A stretch of DNA of 42,500 bases, from NCBI GenBank assembly GCA_002104895.1, contig MCFG01000002.1, forward strand, positions 432,501-475,000, written 5' to 3'. Every line of letters begins with the position of its first letter. Within the stretch, counting starts at the first letter, position 1. Both the position numbers and the translations under genes were made by a program. Under the pieces are notes generated by a model. The model did no database searches. It saw nothing but the letters and a program-made list of their open reading frames with translations, and was not told where the DNA came from. This DNA comes from Anaeromyces robustus. Taxonomy: Eukaryota > Neocallimastigomycota > Neocallimastigomycetes > Neocallimastigales > Neocallimastigaceae. Below, in pieces: positions 15,483 to 31,692 of the stretch.

Positions 15483-16459
15483 TTAAAACATAACTTCTTC
15501 TGGATTAATTTCACCTAAAAACATTGTTTTATCATTACTACATGATAAAACTGATTTAATATATATTTTAAAAAGAAACAATATATATATATATAGTATA
15601 AAAATTAGTAATGTTTATTTATTTATTAAATATTTAACATATTTTATAAAATATTATTTGATATAAAATTTTATTTTTAGAATATAATAATAATCCTTAC
15701 CAATAGGTTCTTTTGGATGCCAATCAACTTCATTAACACAACCTTTATGACCTGGCAATTTATAAGCTATAGCTTGAGTATTTGAATTCCAAATAGTAAC
15801 ACTACGGTCACCACCACCACTAGCAATGAATAAACCATCAGAACTCCAACAAGATTTTATTAAATTTTTTTCAAAACCATGTGGAGCACCTACATTATTA
15901 TTTATTTATAATAAATATATATATTAATAAATAAAATAAATTAAATATATTATATCATACTATTATTATTACATATACATATATATATATGATATTTTAT
16001 TTACCATCGAAACATTTATTAAATCTTTCACCAGAAACAAAAGATTTAACATTCCAGGTCATTACTGAATACAATAATAAAATCAATAAATATTATAAAT
16101 TTATATTATAAAAATATAAAAGAAAAGAATTTAACAAAAATATATTAATATTGATATTGTTATATTTATGATTTTTTTTTTTATTACAATTTTTTTACCT
16201 CTGTTATCCATAGAATTACTTAATAATTGATTGCCATCTGGACTTATTCTTAAACATGTAATGGTATCTGTATGACCTTTTAATGTATATAAAAGAGAAT
16301 TATTTCTTATATCCCATGCCTAAAAACAAGTGTATATATTTATATTTAAAATTTAAGGATTTATGTATTATTATTATTATTTTTATTAAATAATTTTTAA
16401 TTATATTATTATTATTTTTATTAATAATTAAAGAAAAAATATTTTGATCTGAAAGAAAG

Positions 16460-16494
<35 letters not shown>

Positions 16495-16793
16495 TCTATT
16501 TTCTTATATTTAATTTACACATTTATTAATATTTACCTTAACATGATTATCTATACCACCAGAGAATACAGTATTTCCATCTAAACTCCAACATGAAGCT
16601 ATAACTTGATATTTTTCTTCGATGGTATTAACAGGTCCTTTAGTTCTAATATCCCATATATTTATTAAATTATCATCACCACTAGTAACTAAAGTATCAT
16701 TATTAGCCTTTGAAGCACATACACTATTAACAATATTATTATGACCTTTCATTTTTTTTAATTTTTCACCAGTTGTAGCATCCCATACACCAA

Positions 16794-16832
<39 letters not shown>

Positions 16833-18226
16833 TGTTTATTCATTATATTATTAATTATTTAATAATAAATATTTAAATATTTATATTTTTAAATACCAAT
16901 GTGGATATATTAATAATTACATTTATATAAATTAATTATTAAATTATTAATTATAATTTTTTATAATGAATATATTTATATTACTTTTATTCAACATTAT
17001 AAATAATTAAACTTACTGTTTTATCAGTACTTGCTGAGTATATGAATCTTATAATATATATAGTGGTTCAAAGAAAAAATTATTTATTTTATATGTATAG
17101 TTTAACAAAAACTTTTTCATTAGTCTTTTATTAAAAAAATAAGACAAAAAAAAAAAAATATTATTGATTATATAATAGTAATAAAATTATTATATTTTAT
17201 ATTTATTTATTTATTATAACTATTAATTATTTTTACTTTTCATCTTGTGACCAGTCAAGTTCTAAAATAGCACCAGAATGACCTTTTAATACATTATAAT
17301 TTTTACATTCACCGTAAGTATTCCATAAAAATATCGTTCTATCAAAAGATCCTGAAGCAATATATTCACCAGAAGTACTGAATTTACAAGTATTTAATTC
17401 TCCCTTTTTAAATTTTTTAAATTTCAAATAAATATTATATATTAATATTGAAACGTTATAATAAGTTAAATTTAAATTTTTAAATTAAAAATAAATCTTT
17501 AAAATATATATAATTTAATTAGAGGATATTAATTAATTAATTAATTAATTGACATTAAACACATATTATTTATTAAAATCAATATAATTTCTTTAATTGA
17601 TTTGTTAAGTATATCATTTAATTATGTTTTTTTTTTATCCAATTTAATTTATAATTTTAATATGATATTAATCATTTTTTTATTTGAATCAAGGTTTTAT
17701 TCATTATGAATATTTAATTGAAATATGAAAATGATTTCAAATCCAATAAAAATCTTATTTAAACATATTTCTTTTTATTTTAATTTTTTTTTTTAAAGAA
17801 AAAAAAAAATATTTATTATAAACTAACTTCTTGACCAGAAAGTTGCATAATTGGAGCTAACAATCCTGAAGTTCTTTGGACCTATTAATATTAAATGATA
17901 TTTCATATTTGTTGTTATTTTTAAGATTTTAAAAATTATATAAAATCATGAATATATATAAATTGATAAAAAAAAAAAAAAAAAGGAAATTTAATTAAAA
18001 TCTTATTATATTTATATTTATATTTAAATATATATAAATGAGAAAATAATAATTATATAATATTATAATTTATTAAAAATTGATGGTTAATTGATTTTTT
18101 TTTTTTTTTTTATAAAATTACAGTTTGAGCATTAGCTTGATTTACAGCATTTCCTTGTGATAAAATTAATTTATTTGATTCATTACTGTTATTTCGATTT
18201 GTTTGAATTAATGCTCCTGAACTCAT
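15483..18226 (-). CDS. SNRNP40: U5 snRNP 40-kDa WD40 repeat protein (SNRNP40 homologue)
   Basis: WD40 propeller subunit of the U5 snRNP, acting in the nuclear spliceosome. Nine minus-strand exons: 18226-18122, 17881-17828, 17403-17237, 17047-17017, 16794-16537, 16319-16199, 16064-16005, 15889-15701 and 15550-15483. They join in frame to 350 residues, against about 357 in human. The N-terminal 40 residues are low-complexity. The conserved part starts at APIMQLSGQE (about 44-53), followed by WD repeats with LWNTYG, VWDA, IWDIR, AWDIR, TWNV and IWNS ends and several GH dipeptides. It finishes with SCSNDKTMFLGEI, like the family's terminal SASSDKRLYMGEI. KGHSGA, STDKT, GGIDN and SNSMDN also match the human protein as I remember it. 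The gene converges on the dynein with 821 bp between stop codons. The intron before exon 5 is odd: its acceptor follows 35 A residues. Other WD40 families are possible but match less well over the full length. Confidence 0.9.
16796..16830. repeat. T35 tract (A35 on the minus strand) abutting a 3' splice site
   Basis: 35 consecutive T on the plus strand. In the SNRNP40 transcript this is A35 directly before the acceptor AG of exon 5, where a pyrimidine tract would be expected. Confidence 0.9.
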
Positions 18227-18380
18227 TTTTATTAATCTTATTTAAATATATATATTTTAATGAAATTTTTAATGTCTGAACTAATTAAATTATATTATAG
18301 TTATATTTTATACATATAACTTTATTATTAAATTTTATTTTACAAAAAGAACATATATATAAGTAAATTATTAAAAATGG

Positions 18381-18400
18381 ATATAATCACGTGATTATAT
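18381..18400. promoter_or_regulatory. 20-bp perfect palindrome centred on CACGTG upstream of SNRNP40
   Basis: The arm ATATAATCAC is followed by its exact complement, with the E-box core CACGTG at 18388-18393. It lies about 155 bp upstream of the SNRNP40 ATG, a plausible bHLH factor site (Cbf1/Pho4 class). Binding is inferred. Confidence 0.5.
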
Positions 18401-18875
18401 TAAAATATAATAAATTTTTGGTTAAAAATTTATTTAAATTTATAAACCATATTTTATTTAAACATTAAAATAAGAAAACTATTAAAAATAAATGTTATAA
18501 ATCAAAATTATTTAAAAGAGTGATTATTATACATTTTCAACAACTATAAATTTTATAATTTAATAATAAAATTTAGTTTTTTCATTATACACAATAAAAA
18601 TATAAATTATCCTTAAAAGGAAAGAAAAATATTAACAAAAATGTAATAATTAATATAAATTAAAGATAAAAAGGTATTATAGAAAATATAAAAGGGAATA
18701 AAATAAAGACGTTTTCTTTATTTTTATTTTTTGTTATTTATTTATTTATTTATTTATTTTTATACTTAATTTTTTTTTTATTTTCTTTTCTAAATAATTA
18801 TATAAATATAAATTTAATTCTTGTTGTTTTATTTTAATTTTAATTTTTTTTTTATATTTTTGTTTTTGTTCTTTG

Positions 18876-18876
<1 letters not shown>

Positions 18877-18925
<49 letters not shown>

Positions 18926-18979
18926 TATTTGTTTTAATTTTAAATATTTTCATAAATTTTTATTTTGTTTACTTTCTAT

Positions 18980-19012
<33 letters not shown>
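18877..19012. repeat. T48 and A32 homopolymers separated by 56 bp
   Basis: A 48-base T run (18877-18924) followed by a 32-base A run (18981-19012). The two are complementary and could fold into a long A:T hairpin. Confidence 0.8.
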
Positions 19013-19017
<5 letters not shown>

Positions 19018-19396
19018 TAAAAAAATTTTTTTAATAATATAATAATAACATATATATAAAAGAATGAGTAAAAAAAAAAAAAGTTTTTTCTTTTCATACT
19101 GTTATATATATTTCTATTTTAAATATTTATAATTTTTTCTTTTTATAAAATAGTTAAAATTATTAAAAGTTAATAAAAAAAAGAAAAAAGAAAAAATTAA
19201 TATGAAATATTTTTTTATTATAATTATTAATGTTTATTTTTTTATTGTTATTATTTTTTTATTATTTTTATTATATTTCTTATCTTGAAAAATAATTGAA
19301 ATATTAATTATTTAATATAGAATTTTGTTTGTATTGTTTTAATTCGGTTTTATTTATTATTATTATTATTTTTTTTTTTTGCTATTTTTAAATATT

Positions 19397-19441
<45 letters not shown>

Positions 19442-19675
19442 TTAATTTTTAAAATTTTTATTTATTTAATATTATTTTTGTTAAAAAAAAAAAAAAAAAA
19501 AATTCTTGAGTTAATTATTTCTCAGGATTTATAGATATAATTTTTTTTATTGATTTAAATTATTAAAAATAATAGTTACTATTTAGTTATCTTGATTAAA
19601 TAATAATAGAATATTTGTTAATTTTTTTTTTTTGTAATCTTTAAAAAATATATTAATTACATAATATTAAATAAT

Positions 19676-21523
<1,848 letters not shown>

Positions 21524-21704
21524 AAAGTAACTAATTTCTTTTCTCTATACTGTTTAAATAATAATTAATAATAAAAATATAAATATAAATATTATAATTG
21601 ATTATTAGAATTATATGTATTAAATTTTATATGAAACGTTTTATAATATTAATAAATAATAATGTATATATATATTGAAAAATATATAATCTTTATAATT
21701 TTGT

Positions 21705-21740
21705 TTATGATTTGAATATAATATCACATTCAAATCATAA
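21705..21740. repeat. Inverted repeat, 13-bp arms, upstream of Ivy1-like gene
   Basis: TTATGATTTGAAT (21705-21717) and its perfect complement ATTCAAATCATAA (21728-21740), with a 10-base loop. It is about 180 bp upstream of the gene's first ATG. Confidence 0.7.
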
Positions 21741-23669
21741 GATTATCAATAAATCCCGAGGAATTATATTGTTTATATTTTTATTTATTTCATATAAGAT
21801 TTGGATTTATAATATAATTTTATAATTTTATTTAAAATAAATTTATAGAGTCATAATTTTTGACAAATAGCATTGTATAACTTATTCAAAATTAATTATT
21901 ATTTAATATTATATATTGTTATTTTCTCTTTTTTTTTTATTAAAAATCTTCATAAAGTTTTTTTTTTTTTACATTCTTTAAACATGTGAATAATATATAT
22001 TATTTAAAAAAAAAAAAGTGATATAATTTGATAAAATTTATAAAGAAATCCTCTTTAAAATAATTATAAAATATTGCTCAATGTAATATAGTTGATTAAT
22101 CATGATGTAAAATAGGTTATATTATATATATTTATTGGAATAATTATGTATTGTGATAAAATCAATATATATATACATAAATCTAAAAAAATAAATATAC
22201 AATAAAAATATATATATATAAAATATAATAGGGATTTGACATTACTTTTTTAAATTATTTTTTAATAATTTTTTATTTTTTTTTTAGTTGTTTATAAAAG
22301 AAAAATGTAAAAAAGAACGATAAAAATTTCACTGAAATTAATTACACCTTTTCTTTTTTTTTAAAAAAATTTTCTTTTAGCTTATACTTTAAGTAAATGA
22401 TATATTAATCAGATTTTTAAGTTTTAATTTTTCTTTTAAATTTATTAATTTATTTACTTTTTAAAATACGAAATTTTCTCAAATAAATAAATAAATTAAT
22501 AAATTAAAAAGAAAATCTTTAAAATTTAATTAATAATATTTCTATTTTATTATTACTTTATAATATAAATTACTTAATTTTTTTTATAAAAACTTATTTT
22601 TTATTATTATTTTTTTTTATTTTTAACAAATCAGTTTTTATATTATAAAAAAAATTAATATTTTTGTTTAAAAAAAAAAAAAAAAAAAAAAGTAATAAAT
22701 AATAATTAATAGAAAACTATTAAATAATAATTATTTAATAATTATTTAATATTTTATAGTAGTAAATATTATGAATAATTATTATTAATTATCTTATATA
22801 TTAATAATAAATTTTCATAATATTCATAATATTTTTCTTAATATTAATTCTCTTAATAGAGATAAGTTTATATATAATAATGAAGTAAAAATATATCTAT
22901 GATATATAACAATTTATAATCAATTAGTTTTTTCTATTAAATATAATTTATTATATTAATATTTAATATATTATAATATATTAAATATTTATATATACGA
23001 TTAATAATTGAATAGAGTTTATTGGAAAAATTTGTTTTGATAATTTAATATAATATATTATTTATATATAATTTTATATATTATTAATACCAAAATATAT
23101 ATTATTATATATTACTATATATACTAATTCTTTATATATTTTATATATATATACCTTTTTCGTATAATTGTTTTTTTTTTTTATTGATATTTAATTATTT
23201 CTTATTTCTTTATTCATACTATAAAAAATTTTTTTTGTAACGCTATATTGTATAATAAATTAAATTTAATTTATATTAATATATTATTAATGGTATCAAC
23301 TATATATTCTATTATATTAAATATATTAATTTTATATTAAAAATTCATACTTTTAATAGAATTTTTATATATTATTAATTCAATTAAACAAATAGAAAAA
23401 ATAGAAATATATATTAATAATATAATATTAAATAAAATTATTTTGCTATATAAATTTATTATTTATTATATGAAATTATATATATATTTATAAAATTATA
23501 AATAATAAACAAATATATACATTTAATATATAGTTTAAATATTTTTATTTATTATATAATAAAATATTGAATTTTTTTTTATTTTATTTTGCTTTTTTTT
23601 TAATTCTATATAATAAAAATTTATAATTATAAATTTTGACTTTAAAATAAAACATGATAAAATAAATGA

Positions 23670-23709
23670 AGAGTAATATGATTAATAGTTTTATTAATCA
23701 TATTACTCT
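23670..23709. repeat. Perfect hairpin, 17-bp arms, 6-base loop
   Basis: AGAGTAATATGATTAAT (23670-23686), loop AGTTTT, then the exact complement (23693-23709). It lies in the AT desert with no gene nearby. Confidence 0.85.
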
Positions 23710-24435
23710 ACATTTACTATCAAAAACAGTAAACTCTGGTTGTTTTTATATAAAAATTAAACTTAACTAATTCTAATATAACCAATAAAATTTGATGAAC
23801 TAATACATAGCTATGCTTTAATATATTACTTAAATATATAAAAATAAATTTAGCATTTTTGTTTTTTCATAATATATAGAAATTTTTATTTTAATATTTT
23901 TTTATTCATATTGAATAAAAAAATGACCAACAATTTTAGTAGATATTATAAAAATTTTTATTACAAAAATATTAAAAGTAAAAGCGAATATAAATATAAT
24001 TCCATTAATATATTATTATTAATTATTATTAATGCTATTCATTTTCTTCTAATAATACTAAAAAAAATAAATAATAATATAATAAAAAATTATATATAAT
24101 AAAAAGTTTGAAGTATACTTTTTTTTAATAATATTCACGTTGACTATACTTTATTTTTATAAAATATTGAAATGTAATGCATTTGAGAATTGTCAATAAT
24201 TATTATTATTATTTCTAAAATAATAATAATTGCCTATAAATAAATGATGACAAAAAAAAAATTAATTAAAATGATTCTATAGTATTCATACATAATTATA
24301 TAATTATAATTAAATTAATTTTTTTTTGAAACATTGAATTTTTAATAATTCTTTTGCAATAGAAAGATTCTATATTAACCATAAGAAGTAAAAAATATTT
24401 AAATATTTTGTATAAGGTATTTCATATCATATGTA

Positions 24436-24455
24436 ATTATATCATATGATATAAT
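24436..24455. repeat. 20-bp perfect palindrome
   Basis: ATTATATCAT followed by its exact complement ATGATATAAT, without a spacer. It sits within a cluster of TATCATAT-like motifs (24420-24500). Confidence 0.7.
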
Positions 24456-25621
24456 ATTAAGTTATGTCATATTTTATATTATTTTATATCATATTATATT
24501 ATTTTTTTTCTATAATTTTTATTTTATATAAAAACCATTTTCATACATATGAAAATTATTTCAAAATTATAAAAATTAAAAAAAAAAATTCAATTAAAAA
24601 TAAAATAAAAAATAAACTAATATAAAATAAAATAAAATAAAAAATTAATTATTTTATTCTATAATTAATTTTTTTTTAGTTTATTTTATTTATTAATTAT
24701 TCGTATGTTTGACAATTTTTTTAAAGTTTTAACTTATTTGCACTCATCCTCACACAAAGAAAATTTTATTAATAAATAAAGTTACTGATACATATTATAT
24801 AAGTTAAATATATTACTTTATATTCTAATATATTTCAAATTTAAAAAATATTTTTTGTACTCTGATTATCATTTACTACGAAAACTTTAATTCTTTTAAT
24901 TAATTGAAAAAAAAAAATTAAAAAAAAAAATATTTAATTTATTAATTACCTCATTCATTTATTCATTTAATTATAATGAATTGTAATAATAACAACTTTT
25001 TATTATAACTTTTGGCTATTTTATTATTACTTTTATTAATAATCTACTGTTATTTTTTATATTTTCATTTTCATTTTAATTTTTTAGAACATATGGCAAT
25101 AATAAAAATATATGGTATTTGTATTATAGAATCTAAAAAAATTAATTTAATTATAAAAATATTTATATTATATTTATATTATCACAATCTTATAATTATT
25201 TTTAAAATATAAAAACATAGATATATGATAATTAATAATATATTTATGTAATTAAAATGACCAGTACACGTGTATTGTTTTAAAAGAAATTAAAAATATA
25301 TATATAAAAATATTTTATATAAAAATTCATTTTTATTTTAAAAACCAATAAATTCAACAGGATTATTAATGTATCATTAAAAAAATTTTTAAAAAAAATA
25401 AGATAATCATTTTTAAATTTTAAATTTAAAATAATTTAAGAGTAACAAAGAAAAAAATTATTATTGTTTTTATTTTCAAATTTTTTTCTTTTTTTTTAAT
25501 ATATAAAACAAAAACTACTTTATTATATAATATATATCGATTTAATGATTGAAAAGATAATTTAATCAATTGTTAAAAAAAAAAAAAAAAAATCAATATA
25601 GAAGTATATATACAGTTTAAA

Positions 25622-28968
<3,347 letters not shown>

Positions 28969-30430
28969 AAAAAAAAAAGAGTTTTTTTAATTGATAAAAC
29001 AAATAATAATAATAATAACATAAATATTTTGTTTATTATTATTATTATTTATAATTATTTATTATTTATGATTTTACTTATTAAACATATATTCTAATTA
29101 TATAAATATATACTATTATAATTATAATATATATATATTTATATGATTTATTGTTAAATTATTTATACTTTGTTTTATTTTCGTAAATTATTTATTTATT
29201 AAATCTTATTTAAGCAAGTATTTTTAAAATAGAGTTTAGATATTTGAAATTAAATCTACTGTTTTTCTATATAACTAAATAATTTTTTTTACCAAAATAG
29301 AATTTATTTATTTATTTATATATTTAATTATTTATTTATTATTTATATATTTAAAGTTATTTTTTTTCTATAATAGCATCATAATTTATTAATATTATAA
29401 TAATAAAAATTAAGTATTATATTTCATAATTCATTATTAGTAATAATTAACATCATAATATTTTAATAAATAAATAATATTATTAATAATATATTATTTA
29501 TAAATATTAATTTTTATAATAAAAATTTTCTAGCATTAAGCCTTAAAATTATATATATATATCTATTCAAAAATATTTTTTTTTACATAATTATTAATTA
29601 ATTATTTAAATATTATTATTGAAATTCCACCGGAGAAAAAAAAAAGTATAAAATTTTTTGTACATTATATTAAAAGCATAACATTATAATATAATATTTT
29701 TGTGTAACCTTTAATTTAATTTAATTTATATTGAAAAAAAAAATTTTTTTTTTTTTAATTTATTTTTTAATTATTTATTCTTTTTTATTTTTTTTTATTT
29801 TTTCTCTTTTGATTTTATTTTATTTTTTTTTTTACTTTGTTTTATTTAATAATATTTAAACAGTAAATGAATAACAATAGCAGTATAAGTAGCACCTTTC
29901 TGAATTCATGGGCCACTTTTTTGAAAATATTGAATATATACCTGAAAATACAAGGGATACTAAACTACTCCATATAACCAAATTTTTTTTAATGAATGAT
30001 AAAAATAACCTATATTTCATTTTAAACTATATACCTTGTAGTATTTGTATTTTTAATGATCTTTTTCTCTTTCAAATATTGACTTTTAAAAAAACATTCA
30101 TATCTTTTATTCTTTTTTTTCCTTTTAAATTATAAAATATATTTAATTTCTTTTAATTAAAGATTATTTTTAAAAATTCAAATTTTTATAATAAATTTGA
30201 ACTTTTAAACTTTTTTTTTAATTTTCTATTAATTTATTTTTATATAAATTTTTTTAATTTATTATTCTTTAATTTATTATTATATACGTAATATATAAAT
30301 ATGAATAATAAATAAAATAATAATAATGCAGAATAATAATAAAAGGTTTAATTATTTATTTATGATATAATCTATTTGAAAATTAAAAGTATTGTTTTTC
30401 ACTCCTATTTTTATATTTCATTTTGTATCC

Positions 30431-30478
<48 letters not shown>

Positions 30479-30967
30479 TTAAATAATACTTATTTTATTA
30501 TTAAATATAAGAATAAATATTTATATGTATATATATATTTCATGAATTATTTCTTTCTTTCTTTCTTCATTTTTATAATATAAACAATTAAAACAATTTT
30601 TTTATATTACACGCAATATTGTCAAAACAAAATTATTACGAATGTTCATAATTTATATAGAAATATATAAATAAATAAAAACAAATAAATAATATAGTTA
30701 TAATTCTTAACCACTAGAAAAAAAAAAAAACTGAAAAAAAAATTTTTTTTTTATATTTTTAATATATTAATATAAATAAAATAAAATATAAAGATTATTC
30801 ATAATTGAAATATATTAAATTAATTAATTTGTACGAAAATACATAAAAAATAAAATGGACAATTACCATTTACGGAAACTGATCAATAAACAATATGAGG
30901 GAAAAAAATAGAAAAAATAAAAAAAATTATAAAAAAAAATATAAAAAAGTAAAAAAAAGAATTTATT

Positions 30968-31000
<33 letters not shown>

Positions 31001-31692
31001 TTTAAAAATTAAAGTTTTAAATATATATTAATATATTAATTTATTATTTATTTTAAAATGACAAGTCTTTTATTTTATATATATTAAGTTATTATCATTA
31101 TTTAATAATACTATTATTCTATATTAAATACTATTATTCTTCATTACTTTTTTTTTTTTTTTTTTTTCATTATATTATATATCCATTCTTATTTTAATTT
31201 TTATTAATTATTTATTCTATTTAATTACACATTGAATATATTAAAAAAAAAAAAATTTTTTTTTTAATCAAAAAGAATTTAATTTAATTATATTAAATAA
31301 AGTTCTATTTTATTTCATTTCATTTTTTCTTTTTCCTTTTTTTATAAAAGGAAGATATTTTCGTTTTTATTGTTAGAAATTTTAAATTTTTTTTTTATTT
31401 TATTTAATATTATTTACATATTCTAATAAATATATTTATACATTAGAATTAATAAATTATTAATTAGAAAATTATATATTATTATCATTATTAAAATAGA
31501 AGACATATAACTAATAATACTAGTATTGTCTGGAACAATATATTTTATAATTATATTTTATTTAAAAACATCTAAACAATTATAAAAAAAAATTAATCAA
31601 ATAATAATAGATTTTTTTAAAAACAACAATAATAATATTTAGTCTAAAATAGAATATACTAAACAAAAAAATTAGAAATAAAAATAAAAAAA
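28969..31692. other. 2.7-kb intergenic region upstream of the GH5 gene
   Basis: NEPRO 3' end and the GH5 promoter. Mostly AT-rich with a TATT repeat at 30429-30480, an A run at 30970-30999 and a T run at 31146-31167. Two short segments of less biased composition (29867-29990 and 30855-30911) are the only coding-like patches, and neither could be identified. Confidence 0.5.
29867..29983 (+). other. Short coding-like patch, unidentified
   Basis: A segment less AT-rich than its surroundings. From ATG 29867 it reads 37-38 codons starting MNNNSSISSTFLNSWATF before a stop. An overlapping frame from 29908 begins MGHFFENIEYIPENTRD. It could be a decayed gene fragment, a small gene or chance. No family recognised. 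Confidence 0.25.

Larger units (their letters stand above)
18227..19675. other. AT-rich spacer between SNRNP40 promoter and the Ivy1-like gene's 3' end
   Basis: Contains the SNRNP40 upstream region, T48 at 18877-18924 and A32 at 18981-19012, plus a T run near 19402-19433 and A run near 19484-19502. No coding exon or RNA gene seen. Confidence 0.6.
21524..25621. other. 4.1-kb AT desert between divergent Ivy1-like and NEPRO genes
   Basis: No exon with splice support, no RNA gene. It holds both promoters, which are not recognisable in detail, several inverted repeats (21705-21740, 23670-23709, 24436-24455) and TACACGTGTA at 25265-25274. Short reading frames here consist of Ile, Asn, Lys, Tyr and Phe and look like composition effects. 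Confidence 0.6.

Noticed and set aside
23911-25212. Short frames at 23911-24099 and 25012-25212
   Set aside because: Only Ile, Asn, Lys, Tyr, Leu and Phe codons, no exon-like composition change and no splice partners.
29908-30135. 75-codon frame starting MGHFFENIEYIPEN as a gene
   Set aside because: Only its first ~25 codons look coding-like. The rest is Phe/Ile/Leu from AT-rich spacer. Kept only as a low-confidence patch.
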